64,000 nt of DNA from Aphanomyces cochlioides (Eukaryota; Oomycota; Saprolegniomycetes; Saprolegniales; Verrucalvaceae): NCBI GenBank assembly GCA_019828595.1, contig JAHQRK010000015.1, forward strand, positions 372,001-436,000, given 5' to 3'. The notes under the pieces were generated by a model. That model ran no database searches. It was not told where the DNA came from and was given only the letters and a program-made list of their open reading frames with translations. This document shows, piece after piece, positions 45,373 to 57,146 of this stretch. Made by a program: the position numbers and the translations under genes. Position 1 is the first letter of the stretch. Each line of letters begins with the position of its first letter.

Positions 45373-46544
45373 GGATGGAAATGACAGAGTGGTCAACTTG
45401 TCATCACGAGAGCTCCAGAAGCAGAGGACGATCGATTGAATTTGAGCACTCTGTCGAGGATTGTACATCACTGATTGGTTGAAATATCAGCAATAAGAGC
45501 TAATTTTATGAATTAAAGTGATTTAATTGGTTTAAATAAAATAATTATAACCAATCAAAGTAGCTTAGTCTCTTGTTGCACCGGGTTGTGGAAGATCGCG
45601 ACACGGGGGAGCGTCGAATTCGATCTGTGGACTGACTGCGTAATCCTGCCGCGGATTGAATGGACTTGCGTCATGCGGTGCCATTTGACGCATATTTCAA
45701 GGGTGGATGGCTGGGCGTATGCATGGCGCTTCATTCCCCCCCTGGGGGTCCCGCACAGCATCGAGATCAACAGTTGAAAACTGACATAAGTGAGAGGATT
45801 GACAGCGCGATCACTCGACGCTTGATGTCATGCCGTCTTGATGATGATATCATCGCCTTGGCTACGACCATAAAAGTCGCGTTGCCATCGTCACTCGACC
45901 ACTTCGCAAACGACGGATGCACATGAAAATTCCCACAGGTTCGACTCGTCGTTCGCCATAGATCAAGCCACGAGCATGCACGCACGGTGCTGGCATCTCC
46001 ATTATCTCTCCATGGCGACAGGTCTCAATGGTATGTCGATCGATCGCAGTCGAACTCAGAGTCGGAAGTTCATACTTTGGTCAAACCGTGACATTGACAC
46101 GTTTGACGACGTTTCATTGGCTAAAATTTTCACACTTTTCAACTGTCCATCGTACTTTGAGAGTTGTCGGCAACGACGACATGCCATCACCATGGGAAGA
46201 AGAGCCGCTTGCCTCGGTTGATTGTAACAACCCGCAGTTCCGCGGTGGATAAATGGACTACTGTGTTCCGCGTAGGGGTCGGCAGTCCGTTGATACAAGG
46301 TGTCGAGCGTCGCGGCAAGTCGATTGAACTATTGCAGCTCGAGAAGGAGGTCAACACGTCAACAACCTCCATGACTTCGACAGAACGCCGACTGACTTTG
46401 TGGTGTGGTTGCATGGTGGGATGCGTTCCGCAGTCTACGTCGTCTTCGGAGCTATGATCCGTGAGAGGGCCACTCTTCCTCGTCGCAGCTTGTGTCAAAG
46501 GTTGTACTGGAACCTCCCATTCGCATATCGCTCCTTGGTCCGCC
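45373..46544. promoter_or_regulatory. Divergent intergenic region between hydrolase paralogs B and C
   Basis: About 1.17 kb with no convincing gene. Several short frames lack motifs or ATG starts. It contains CCCCCCCTGGGGG near 45737-45750 and AT-rich CCAAT-type sequence near 45470-45560. Confidence 0.35.
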
Positions 46545-48716
46545 ATGCAAAACGCAGGCAACGCCAAGTCGAGACTCCAAGCCAAGACTTGGGACTACTA
46601 CGTTTGCCTGGCATGCGTCGTCCTGCCGATGCGGTACGTCCGTCCATGCATCCAATGTGAACCTCCACTCACTTTGTCACCTAGCGCCATTACGATCCTC
46701 ACACCACTTGCTCTCTTGCTCCTCTCCCTGAACCAACTCCATCTCTTTGGTACACCGCTCGACGCGTGGTATGCCACGCCGCTCTTTCTCTACTGCGCGT
46801 CGGAAGCGCTCTTCACCATCTACTTCTACGACACAAAGGCCAAACTGAGCCAACTTGTCAATCTATCGCCGCCACGGATCGTTGACACGTACGCTGAACG
46901 ACGACACCCGCATACGAGCGTCCCGACCTTCTTTGACACGCTAGCAGTTCATGTCGGTGACGTCCGTGGCTGGCTCCAAGACGTACGTCACTCCTCTTTC
47001 CTTGCGACTGATCTTGGACTAGTGGTTCCACGGCACGCCATTCGATCAGTCACGCGGCAGGATCTCCGCGCTTGGCTCTCCTTTGCCCTCATCTCCAAGC
47101 AGTGGGAAGATCTCACGCACAGCGAGGCCAACGACGTCGACATTGTGATTGAGAAGATCCACGCCAGTCTCGGGACGACCGATCGATGCGCCGACCAGGA
47201 GCGTTTCCGCCAAATCGACGAGATGGCCAACGAGCTCTACCATACCAAGAGCTCGTCGCGCTCGGCGTCGACCATCACGTCGATGAATGCGTTCATCAAT
47301 ACGATCACGGCGACGCACCAGAATCTCCAGCCGTCGGAGGCGACGAAGCCATGCACGCGCCATCTCTTTGACCCGATCAACGCGCGTTCCCGCCCTTGGC
47401 TCTGCTACACCTTGACGCTAGGTACACCCGCAGCAGCATCCCTGCGTTCTCCTTGACAGAATGCGCTAGGTCTCGACTGGATCGGCGCTCTCGTGCTCTA
47501 CATGAATGGCTTTGAGCGGCACGCCGAGATCGAAGGGTACAGCTATTGGCATCGTCCCGCTCTGACGGAGGAAACGCAAGAGCCGATTGTCTTTGTCCAT
47601 GGCGCGGGGACGGGTCTCGCCATGTACGCTCGATTGCTCCTTCGCCTCTTTGCGCGCTTCAAAAACCGGCAGATCTTGCTTCCTGAAATGCCCGAGATCT
47701 CCATGCAGCTCTCGACGGACAACGTTCTCCCGCGGGACGAACTCCTGTGGTGCTACGCGACGATGCTGGAGCAGCACGGCATCGCTAGCGCCCACTGGAT
47801 GGGCCATTCGCTCGGCACCGTGCCTTGTAGTTGGGTCGCGCAGGACATGCCGCGGCTTGTTTCCCACGTCACGATGATCGATCCGATCGTCTTTGGGCTC
47901 TGGCCGACCGACGTCTGCTTTAACTTTCTCTACCGCCATCCGCTCAAGCAAGCGTCGAATGGGCCCCAGCTCGTCCTCTGGTACTTCTTCGTACGTCTTC
48001 CTCCTTCTTGGAGCATGCCTATGACGCTCTTCTAGTCGATGGAACTCGGCATCGCGCACGTCCTCCGCCGTCACTTTTATTGGTACGACAATCTCTGCTT
48101 CCCGGAGAATTTGCCACGTCATCCAACCACCAACAACGTCGCGACGACAGTCTTCCTCTCGAGCCACGATCAAGTGATCAATGCGCCCGCCGTCTATGCC
48201 TACTTGCAGCGCGGAGCCAAGCTTGGCGCCGACGCCGTCGCGGCGGAAGATTGGATCGAGACGACCATGTGGCCTGGCTTTCACCGCGGCCAGATGCTGC
48301 TCCACAAGAGCGCGCAGGAGGATATTCTGCGCTCGCTCCAAGCCCGCGGTCCCAAAGTTGTCCAAACGCCGACAGGGTTCAAACGATGCTACAGTCTCCG
48401 CCGGACCACGTCGTCGTCGCCGTCCAAGAAGGCCGTCTCGATCGGAAAGCGCGACGTTCGCCTTGTCAAAGCAGCATCGACGGCCAACGATCATCTCCGC
48501 CGCCATGTTTCCATCCTCAAGACACAAACGAGCGCGCCTGAGAAGGCCATGTCCGTGCCGTCCTCCGCAGCCAAGCCTCCAAACGAGCGCATGCTGCTGC
48601 GCCGCGCCTCTCAAATGTACACCAAGCGCGATTCCGGCGTGATTTCCGCGCTTCCAACGTCGCTCGAGCCGCCGCCACCGATGCTTCGTCTTCGTGTCGT
48701 CAAACTCACGCAGTAA
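46545..48716 (+). CDS. Membrane-associated alpha/beta-hydrolase, paralog C, with a single-base frame break
   Basis: Exons inferred by comparison with A and B are 46545-46633, 46685-46982, 47023-47421, 47470-47990 and 48036-48716 (introns 40-51 nt), about 662 aa. After the second intron the frame gives WFHGTPFDQ, matching HFYGVPFPQ and HFFSVPFDQ, but TRQDLRAWLSFAL lies one base out of frame. One base is missing in GATCAGTCACG (about 47049). Using a GTCACT donor 4 nt downstream would keep the frame but lose WFHGTPFD. The catalytic Ser (HWMGHSLGT) and Asp (MIDPIVFGLW) remain. Where A and B have GITHGEM, C has GFHRGQM, so Arg occupies the catalytic His position with a His one residue earlier. A long basic C-terminal extension is unique to C. 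It may be decaying or altered in function. Confidence 0.65.
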
Positions 48717-48780
48717 AAATCTTCTAAAGTCACTTCTTCCACGGACATGAATTCTCTTTTCTCTCTCTCTCTTCATGGGC

Positions 48781-50931
48781 TTATCGTCGACGACGGGATC
48801 GAATGGTCCAGACGATCGTGAGCAAGACGACGAGGACGCCGATGAGGATTGTGTCGGTCTCGGGCATCACATCGGCCTGGAGCAAGAGCGAGATCATGTC
48901 GACGCCCGAGACAAAGCTCAGCACAAACGCCACCGTCGCGATCGTCCATTCCCGCAGCGATTTCCACTGCTGCCACACTTTGCGTCGCGCAATTGCCGCG
49001 ATGGCCGCCGCCGCTTCACTCGGCGTCATCTAAACATCAAATCCACTCAACATCCACAGCCAGAGATACCGACGTACGTCTTGAAAAGGCAGCAGCGCTT
49101 CATGCCACGACAGTTTGTACAGCGCCATCGTCACGGGAACATATCCTTCAGGATTGATCTCGAGCGACAAGTCGTAGTACCGCTTGGCGAGCATGAAATC
49201 TTGGTTCGTCCCGACGCCATGCTCGTACATGAACCTACGGAAACGTTATGCTTTCAGGGATGACGAAAGCGTACCCAAGGTTAAAGCTCGCTTGGCCATT
49301 CTTGGTCGACGCGGCGACGTAATGCGCCATGGCTTTGGCGTGGTTGGGCATCGTCGCCGTGCCGTAGCCGTAGTAGAAAAAGTCGCCGAGCTTCAAATTC
49401 GCCTCGACGTTTCCTTGCGCGGCGGCCGCCTTGTACATGCGAATCGTGCCGTCTCCACGCGCCAGCGTCAACGGCCCAAGCTGTTCTTCAAGCAACCATG
49501 CTGCATTGTGCTGCGCGACTTCGTAGCCTTGTTCCGCCAAGACAACATATTGCCGGAACGCCGTCGTGTACTCGCCCTACCAGCCGACAAGTGAGCTCCA
49601 TAACAAGATACAAGACGCACGTTGGTGTAGGCTTGGTACGCGCGACGCAGTTCTTGCTCCCATCGACCTCGTTCCGCGACTGTTTTCATGTAATCCAGCG
49701 CCGTGCGGCAGGACCGCGCGACGCCAATGCCATTCATGGTCATGTGGCCGACTTTGTGCATGCTCAAAGTGTGTCCATGTTGCGCCGCGACTTGGAAATA
49801 CCCGTACGCAGCGTCAAAGTCGGGGCTTTGGTCAGGTTGAAGCGCGCCTTGGAGAGCCAAGATGCCAAGGTTGTAGAACGCATCGGCGTTGCCTTGCTTG
49901 GCCGCCGTGCGGAAAAGCGTGATGGCTTTTGCTTGGTTCTGCTTGACACCATGGCCGTGCAAGTACATGGTCGCAAGTCCATTCTGCGCAGCAGCATGGC
50001 CTTCATGCGCGGCTTCTTGAAAGAATTGAAAGCCCTTGGAGTAGTCGACGTCGACGCCAATGCCGCGCGAGTAAATGTGGCCAAGATTGGTGGCAGCCGC
50101 CGCGACACCCTGCAGCGAACGTGGTCAACGTCATCATTGTATAAAGAGACTTACGAGTGCATGCGCCAGGTGGAAGAAATGTAGCGCTTTACGCAAGTCT
50201 TGCGTGACGCCACGGGCGCCATAATAGTAGAGCAGAGCCAAGTTGAGGGTCGCATCAGGGTCGCCCTTGTCGGCAGAGAAATGGTAGTACTCGACGACCT
50301 ACGTCAAGGGGTAAGCCCGTTCGTTGTCAAGGACAAAGTTGCGTACATCTGCATCGCCCGGTTGATTCTTCTTGTGCTGGAGATCCGCTTGTTGCTTGAG
50401 ACGTTTGTGGCGCTGGTCGTACAAGACAGGATTGAGCGAATCCTCATGTTCTCGCACTTCGATGGCGCGGTTCGCGACCACTTCGTAGTATCGGAGCGCG
50501 GCATCGCAGCTCATGGGGACACCAAGACCCATCATGTGCTTGTATCCGAGGGCCATATTCGCTCCAATATCGCCGGCCGCAGCTGCAAAGTACAAATGCA
50601 CGAGAGATTTCGCGTCGTTGCGTGGAACATCGTCCCAGAATCCAGTCGCGTGCGCAATCCCGAGCAAAAACTGCGCGCGTGCAATGCCTTGAGTGGCCGC
50701 TGCTTCGACGGAAGCAAGACTTGCATTGTGAGCAGCAGATGCAGTCGATCCGTTGCCGTAAAACTCCGTGAGCGCTGATTGAATCAAGCGAGGATGGTCC
50801 GACACATCGACACCGGACAACTTGTTGACATTCGGCTGCCATTGCGTCGGCGGCGCTGGCGCCACTGCATCCGACGACGAGCTAGCGACTGTGCAGACAC
50901 ACAGCGCGAGCAGAGGATGCGTGAACTTCAT
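48781..50931 (-). CDS. SEL1L: SEL1L/HRD3, lumenal adaptor of ER-associated degradation
   Basis: Six exons (50335-50931, 50155-50298, 49621-50109, 49275-49576, 49078-49234, 48781-49029; introns 36-48 nt) give 645 aa. A signal peptide (MKFTHPLLALCVCTVASS) is followed by two blocks of SEL1 repeats: AQFLLGIAHATGFWDDV, ANMALGYKHMMGLGVPMSCD, LNLALLYYYGARGVTQD, TNLGHIYSRGIGVD, NGLATMYLHGHGV, then GIGVARSCRTALDYMKTVAE, RGRWEQELRRAYQAY and VLAEQGYEVAQHNAAWLLEE. These track animal SEL1L in order and spacing. The last exon holds a transmembrane segment near the C-terminus (TILIGVLVVLLTIVWTI) with a short basic tail. It acts with Hrd1 to deliver misfolded glycoproteins for retrotranslocation. It is convergent with hydrolase C. 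Confidence 0.92.
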
Positions 50932-52813
50932 CGAGAGGGGAGTTGGTTACTCGAGAGACAAGAATAGCGCCGCGATAAGTTTAGGCGCGGTTGCTCGCAC
51001 CACGTGGACTTTGGGTGCTGAGTCGGAATTCTTTTCATGCACACAAAAATGAATTTTTAATGAATTTTTCATACAAATCTCAAGATAAGATCCGAAAAAT
51101 CAAAATAGGTTCAGTTTTTTATACAAAAAGAACAAATGTATGACATAAAGTATACCGACAGCTTGGCCAATTTTTCAATTTCTCGCCCATGTTGACAGGA
51201 TCGCGCCATGAAGCCGACACCGCCGACGAGGGAAATCTGCGTCTACGTGCCTCTTTGACCTGTATGCAATGCATAAATATTGACTCAATGGAGAGGTTGT
51301 GGCAGCTCAGCGGTTCTCCAAGAGCGACACTCGGTCGTAGGCAGAGAGTGCCGTGAATTGTGTCGCCGACGGGGCAGAGTCATGTCTTGGAGGCCCATGG
51401 TTCGCGGGATCTGCGACTCTTTGGGACGGTTTGAAGGACAATGTGAGGTCTGCGATAGGTCACTTCAACGTCGCGATATGCCATCCCCTTGTACAGCCTC
51501 TGGGATTACTGGGGTCATCAAATTCGCTGCCCCCTCTGTAAAATCAGCAATGGTACAGTACCGCTCGACTGAGACCTTGACTGATCCGGCAACGACGGCA
51601 CATCTCCGCATCTTGACGAGTTTTCTGGATGTGCCACTGGAAGTTTCTTCATGTCGGCCTTGTCGCGCAGGTTCTAACATGGCGCAGCTCGAGCACAACC
51701 AGTCGATCTCGACGAAGAACCACAGCGATGTGGGTGCGCTGGCTTTGTTGCACCTACAAGAAAATGTGATGAGCCAGACTACCCATCTCAACTTCAAGTG
51801 TTCGTCGACCATAGAGTTGCCACTCTCCAGGTGCAGACAACACGTCGTCCTGGGCCTCTCACGCTCTCCCATCCGCTCCTCTTGGTTTCCAACCTTGCAT
51901 ATAAGCACAGACCAAGCTCCCTGCGACCTCCTCTCACTCCAGTCGTCCTGTTGGAATCTCTAGAATCTCGTCCTGAAATTCACCACGCCACATTGCTCGG
52001 CCAAAGATTCATCGCCTTGCAATCCATCGCATTCCAGGCCACATGAGTTCAGCGGTCCTCCTGGGTGTCCTCCTCTGTCCATCCATTCCCACAGAAGAGT
52101 CCAAAAAGAGTGAAAAGAGCAGGGAAAGGACGCACCTAGTCAATACATGGCTGGAGGATGTGCTCTTCCTCCTCTGGAGTTGCTTGGAACGACTCTTTGC
52201 CATGCTCCTCGTCGCTGCTGGTTGAATTTCCGCCATGGGATGGATCCGTGTGGATGCTGCGGATGTTTCCAATGGAATCGCCGTCTCCGTTAAAATAGGT
52301 CAAGGTTGAATCTTGACTTTATATGTACTGACCAATCGTGTCGGGCGATCACCTCGTTCGATCTTAACAGATCGTGGCGACACACCGTCCATCGACCTCT
52401 CATTCTCAAGCTCTCTTCACGGCGCAGCGCCTTCCCAGCGAGACAACACCCATCCAGCAAGATTTGGCCCATCTTGGCGATTCCAACGCCATATCTACCA
52501 TGTACTCCGCGCGTCCAACTCTGTGCTATTAATATATTATGCACGACCATAAAACTTGCGTTAAAATAGACCTAGCTCATCTCCACTGGTCGAATCGCCG
52601 CCGCCGCGCATTCCTCGTCCAGCGCTTGGTGAATACATAGATATAGCATAGAGCATTGAGGACGACAATCCGCATGCGTCGTGGCCGCGGAAGTGTTGGA
52701 ATATGGAAGATATATCCCTTGGAACTGCATAAGTGGGATGACCTATGATAGTGAATTCCTAGATTTCACTCCGAGGATGGGTTCAACCTGGTCATTTTTC
52801 ACCTCGCTCGATT
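50932..52813. other. 1.9-kb stretch without an assignable gene
   Basis: It begins as the SEL1L promoter side, is AT-rich at 51045-51180, and then shows frames on both strands (plus 51280-51963, minus 51465-51908) without family motifs. A minus-strand mini-gene starting MAEIQPAATRSMAKSRSK near 52234, spliced to about 51960, can be drawn (about 71 aa) but has no support beyond splice dinucleotides. Part of the stretch may be a decayed retroelement. Confidence 0.35.
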
Positions 52814-53746
52814 ATGCGCAATGGAATTGCCGCGGCGCTGCTGGCGTACTGCATTTGGGGCTTCTCGCCGCTCTACTGGCGTCTCCTTGTGGATGTTCCG
52901 TCCGATCAACTGGTCATGCACCGCATCGTGTGGTCCTTCCTGATTGTTTTGGCGATCGTTGCGCTCACTGGATGGCAATCGTTCCGCGAGAAGGCCTTGA
53001 CGTGGACGAACATCAAGCTCCACGCGACGGCGGCCTATTTCATCGGGACCAACTGGGCGCTCTTTGTCTGGGCTGTCAACTCGGGGTTTGTGATCCAAGC
53101 CAGTTTGGGCAATTATATCTTGCCCCTCGTGACTGTCTTGCTTGGCGTCGCGGTGCTCCATGAACCTCTGCGTCCTTGGCAATGGTTTGCCATTGGATTG
53201 GCCTCCGTCGGTGTCCTCATTGTCTCGATCGGCTACGGCGTCGTGCCGTGGATTTCGTTTGCCCTCTCCATGACAGAAGGGATCTACGGTCTCCTCAAGA
53301 AGAAAGCGACGCTCTCGTCACTCGAAGGCGTCGTCTTGGAGACGGGCGCTCTCTTCATTCCTGCCGTGTCGTACTTGCTCTGGTCAAACTATGAAGGCGT
53401 GGGCGCATTTGGCCACGGCACAACCAAGCGAGATTGGCTTCTCTTTGGCGCTGGCATCATGGCCACGTCGTCGCTCACGTCGTTCGGGTATGCCGTCAAG
53501 CACATTCCATTGACGCTCACGGGCGTGCTGCGATACATCACGCCGACCATCCAAGTCTGCTTGGCCGTCTTTGTCTACCACGAACCTTTCTCGTCGGTCA
53601 ACTTTGTCGGGTTTGTCCTCTTGTGGATCGCGCTGTCGATCTTCACATGGCAGAGTTACGTCAAGCACCGCGAGGAGATGGCTCGCAAGACGCGCGTCTC
53701 GCTCCTTGCCAAGACGTCCGTCCAGACTGTCTACCAGAGCGTCTAG
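52814..53746 (+). CDS. RarD-type permease (EamA/DMT superfamily), copy 1
   Basis: Intronless, 310 aa from ATG, with about ten hydrophobic helices. It starts GIAAALLAYCIWGFSPLYWR, the signature opening of bacterial RarD (YxxWGxxPLYW), then HRIVWSF, NWALFVWAVNSGFVIQASLG, NYILPLVTVLLGV, PWQWFAIGLAS, LTLTGVLRYITPTIQVCLAV and VYHEPFS. The two EamA-like halves are visible. Substrate is not predictable; bacterial RarD is only loosely tied to drug export. Lack of introns contrasts with nearly all neighbours. Head of a cluster of four related copies. Confidence 0.88.
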   Translation: MRNGIAAALLAYCIWGFSPLYWRLLVDVPSDQLVMHRIVWSFLIVLAIVALTGWQSFREKALTWTNIKLHATAAYFIGTNWALFVWAVNSGFVIQASLGNYILPLVTVLLGVAVLHEPLRPWQWFAIGLASVGVLIVSIGYGVVPWISFALSMTEGIYGLLKKKATLSSLEGVVLETGALFIPAVSYLLWSNYEGVGAFGHGTTKRDWLLFGAGIMATSSLTSFGYAVKHIPLTLTGVLRYITPTIQVCLAVFVYHEPFSSVNFVGFVLLWIALSIFTWQSYVKHREEMARKTRVSLLAKTSVQTVYQSV

Positions 53747-53815
53747 ACGGCGACATCCATAGACTTAGCTAGGCGACTTTATGTAAGTATACGCTATATT
53801 CCACCTCGCGCTTCC

Positions 53816-54786
53816 TTAAATACTTTGGTACATGGCTTTGGCGTCGTCCTGGACGTCGAGGAGACTCTGTGTGGCATGACTCCAGAGCACGTCGACGTCG
53901 TCCATCTCAACGTCGTACTTCTTCCTTCTCTTCGCTTCCTGTTGGATTGTATAGCTCTGCGTTGTGAAGATCACGAGCGCCGTCCAGAGCAGGACAAAGC
54001 CGACGCTGTGGATGAGGGAAAACTGCTCGTGGTAGACAAAAACAGCGAGGCAGACTTGGATTGTCGGCGTCAAGAACCGCAGGACTCCAATGAGGGTGAG
54101 GGGAACATGCTGGACGGCGTAGCCAAAGGCAAGGAGCGTTGTGGTCGCCATGATACCAGCTCCGATGAGAAGCACAGACGTGGCAATGGAAACATGGCCA
54201 AAGGCGCATTGGCCATGCGTTTCGGCGGCGACTAAATAGCCGACCGATGGAAGGAAGAGAGCGCCGGTTTCAATCGCCACGCCGTCGAGCGAGGAAAGCG
54301 ATGCTTGTTTCTTCAAGAGGCCGTACACACCTTCAGTAAGAGCGAGAGCTAGCGAGATCCACGGCACGACGCCGTCGCCGATCGAGATAACCACGACAGC
54401 GACAACTGCAAGGCAAATGGCAAACCATTGAAGGGGACGAAGGCGTTCTCCGAGGACGCCGACACCAAGGAGAACAGAAGAATGTAGCCGCCCAAGCTGG
54501 CCTGTATGACATACCCCGAGTTGACTGCCCAGACAAAGATGACCCAGTTGGCGCCGATAAAGACGGCGGAAGTCGCGTGGAGTTGAATATGATCCAGCGT
54601 CAAGGCTTTTGATCGAAACGTTTGCCATCGCCAAGCCGCCACGACGCTCGAGACAATGATAAAGGACCAAACGATGCGATGCATGACGAGCTGGTCGGGC
54701 GACACGTGCGCGAGGAGACGTCAGTAGAGCGGAGACAAGCCCCAGATCACGTACGCCAAAAGCGCTGCGAGGATGACGTCCTTCAT
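53816..54786 (-). pseudogene. RarD-type permease, copy 2, inactivated
   Basis: From the ATG at 54786 the frame reads ILAALLAYVIWGLSPLY and then a TGA (54721-54723) where copy 1 has TGG in PLYWRLL. Downstream, SPDQLVMHRIVWSF through YVIQASLGGYIL is collinear with copy 1. A deletion of about 10 nt near 54470-54480 then shifts the frame before LGVGVLGERLRPLQWFAI. From there to 53816 the frame is intact (LTLIGVLRFLTPTIQVCLAV, VYHEQFS). Two independent disabling lesions argue for a real pseudogene. It lies tail-to-tail with copy 1 (69 bp apart). Confidence 0.85.
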
Positions 54787-55530
54787 GAGAGCTGCGATTG
54801 AAATATGCCTCCACAGCCATCGAAATCCACAGCTCCGCCTTGCGCTCGACCTCTGCAGACGGAGCAAAGATCCCCCGCAGGTGGCCATGTGTCATTCGCA
54901 GGCAATGTAATGTAACATAAATAAAATGTCTCGCCATTTAGACAACGAGTTCCAAGCCATTTTGACTCTTCAATACGAAGGTTCTACCATCTTGGAGTGC
55001 TCGCTCTCAATACAGAGGCTAATAGACCATATACAGTGCTGACTTTGGGGGTTTGTTGCAGGTGAAGCGAGCACAAAAGTTCCGATGGCGCTTCGGTTTG
55101 CACCTGATGCTAAATTCCCTACCAAGTTGGTGATTTATTTTGAAATTTTTAATCTTGATTAAAGTATGCAAGTTCAATGATCATGGTGAGACATTATGAA
55201 GATGTGAAATATGACAAAAAGACTTGTGGAAAATGGAGGAAGTCGTCATGGAGTTCATCTGGAGAGCTCCAGCAGCTTCGAAAGAGCCATTCGTGGAGAA
55301 TGCCAAGAGAAAACTTCCAAGGAAACACGGTGACGACGGCGTGAGACTTCCAAGTTGCATTCCAAGGCGTCAAACGTGGCGACAACGCTGCGCCTTGTCG
55401 CCGCTCTTGACTCGCGATTCTGCCATCGCAAGCTTGTCCCTATCGGATCGTCTCTCTCCATCCAAGTAGATGTTGAAACATGTAGGTCATATTGATGTCA
55501 TAAGTAAATTTATAGTAGAAACAGACACGC
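54787..55530. other. Intergenic, no gene seen
   Basis: About 740 AT-rich bases between the RarD pseudogene start and the copy 3 stop. Only short frames. Confidence 0.35.
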
Positions 55531-56535
55531 CTAGACGACACATTGGCTCCGAATCTGCGACTTCTCGTCTTCCATCGTGATCGAGTAGTTCGACAGCACT
55601 TGCGGCGACGACAGCTCCAGCTCACTCGCGTCCGTCCATTCGGTCGTCGACTCTTTCTTCGTGTGTTGATACGATTGCATCGTAAAGAGAATCAACGCCA
55701 CCCACACGAGACCAAAGGCAACGCCCTTGACCAACCCAAACGACTCGTGGTACACGAAGACCCCCAACAGCACGGAAATCGTCGGCCCAAGGAACTGCAC
55801 GATCCCCAACACACTCAGAGGAATCGACTGCGCCGACGCTGCAAACAACACTTGAGGCACCACAGTCAAGAGGCCCAAGCCAACCATCAGCACATCTTGC
55901 GTCGTGCCAGAGTGACCAAAGGCACCACTCCCTCGATGCTCCATCACCAACAAATACGCCACGAGCGGAATCGTCAGCAATGTAAACTCAATCGTGACGC
56001 CTTGCAGGGGAGACAACGGAGCCTTCTTCGCCACGAGACCGTACAATCCATAGTCCAATGCAATCGACAGCGCGATCCATGGAAACTTGCCGTAGTCGAT
56101 CGCCATCACCAACATACCAGCTGCCGCCAAGACGATCGCGACCCACTGCCACTTGGTCAACACTTCCTTGCAAAAGATCACCCCCAAGAGCACGCTCACG
56201 AGTGGATTGATGTACATGCCGAGACTGAGGTCGACAATGTAGCCTTCGTTGACGGACCAGAGACAAATGAGGTAGCTCACACCCAAGAGAATGGCCGACG
56301 TGACGTAGACCATCATGGTTCGCCATTCTTTGACTGCGTGGAGGAGCGCGTAGAGTTCTCCCTTGACGCAGAGAACGAGAAGGAGAAGCGGCAAAGACCA
56401 GACGATGCGGTGACCAAGAAGCTGCATGGCAGGAACATCGGCGAGGTTCTTCCAGTAGAGTGGAGAGAGGCCCCAGATCGCATAGGCCGTCACACCGTTG
56501 CAGACGCCACGAGTCAAGTCACCGACGTGCTGCAT
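55531..56535 (-). CDS. RarD-type permease, copy 3 (left arm of palindrome)
   Basis: Intronless, 334 aa, ten predicted helices. It opens GVTAYAIWGLSPLYWKNLAD and has HRIVWSLPLLLLVL, LGVSYLICLWSVNEGYIVDL, NPLVSVLLGVIFCKE, KWQWVAIVLAAAGML, VLGIVQFLGPTISVLLGVF and VYHESFG. The cytosolic tail is acidic/Ser-rich (TEWTDASELELSSPQVLSNY). The protein is identical to copy 4. The gene ends in TAG, whose last base lies outside the duplicated arm. Confidence 0.9.
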   Translation of the reverse strand: MQHVGDLTRGVCNGVTAYAIWGLSPLYWKNLADVPAMQLLGHRIVWSLPLLLLVLCVKGELYALLHAVKEWRTMMVYVTSAILLGVSYLICLWSVNEGYIVDLSLGMYINPLVSVLLGVIFCKEVLTKWQWVAIVLAAAGMLVMAIDYGKFPWIALSIALDYGLYGLVAKKAPLSPLQGVTIEFTLLTIPLVAYLLVMEHRGSGAFGHSGTTQDVLMVGLGLLTVVPQVLFAASAQSIPLSVLGIVQFLGPTISVLLGVFVYHESFGLVKGVAFGLVWVALILFTMQSYQHTKKESTTEWTDASELELSSPQVLSNYSITMEDEKSQIRSQCVV

Positions 56536-56620
56536 TGGGGAGAAGCCGTCGATTGCAGAGTGAGTCTAGAGCGTCATCGAGCTGAGCAGAGAATAGGAGG
56601 ACGACGCTCGCAATCGCTCG

Positions 56621-56634
56621 AGGTTATAAATAGA
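56621..56634 (-). promoter_or_regulatory. TATA-like element of RarD copy 3
   Basis: Read on the minus strand the sequence is CTATTTATAACC, about 90 bp upstream of the ATG. The identical site serves copy 4 at 57048-57059. Confidence 0.4.
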
Positions 56635-56657
56635 GGCAAGTGTCGTTCATGTTTTCT

Positions 56658-57024
56658 GAGCCCCATGTTTTCTTTCTATTTTGAACCTTTCAGTGATGCT
56701 GTCGAGAAGCCATGTCTGACAGCTTCCAGCAGGCAAAGAGAAATGCTATAGAGCAGTGGAAATACCCACGGACTTCCGTGCTTTCCCATCGACGTGAGGA
56801 AGGTCATCCCTCTGGATTGCTTGGGGGTATGATGACTCCTGCCATATGAATAGGTTGCTAACTTTAGATCGCAGAATTTGAATTCGACTTCTAAATTTAT
56901 CCACGACATGTTTTGAATTCGGAGAGCAAGTCGTGGAGATTGTCGATTCCTCCCTCAGTGGATATTGTGGGATATGTTTCATGGATGGAAATACCCTCTC
57001 GATCGAAATAGATTGAATCTGGTA
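56658..57024. other. Unique spacer of the RarD palindrome
   Basis: 367 bases with no supported frame. It lies between the two identical divergent promoters. Confidence 0.5.
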
Positions 57025-57047
57025 AGAAAACATGAACGACACTTGCC

Positions 57048-57059
57048 TCTATTTATAAC
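57048..57059 (+). promoter_or_regulatory. TATA-like element of RarD copy 4
   Basis: CTATTTATAACC lies about 90 bp upstream of the ATG at 57147 and is the mirror of the copy 3 site. Assignment rests on motif and position only. Confidence 0.4.
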
Positions 57060-57146
57060 CTCGAGCGATTGCGAGCGTCGTCCTCCTATTCTCTGCTCAG
57101 CTCGATGACGCTCTAGACTCACTCTGCAATCGACGGCTTCTCCCCA

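Noticed and set aside
46187..46585. Minus-strand frame in the hydrolase B/C intergenic region
   Set aside because: It overlaps the start of paralog C, has no motif, and the long version lacks an ATG start.
47466..48776. 436-codon minus-strand frame over hydrolase paralog C
   Set aside because: Antisense to clear hydrolase motifs, with Arg/His-rich composition.
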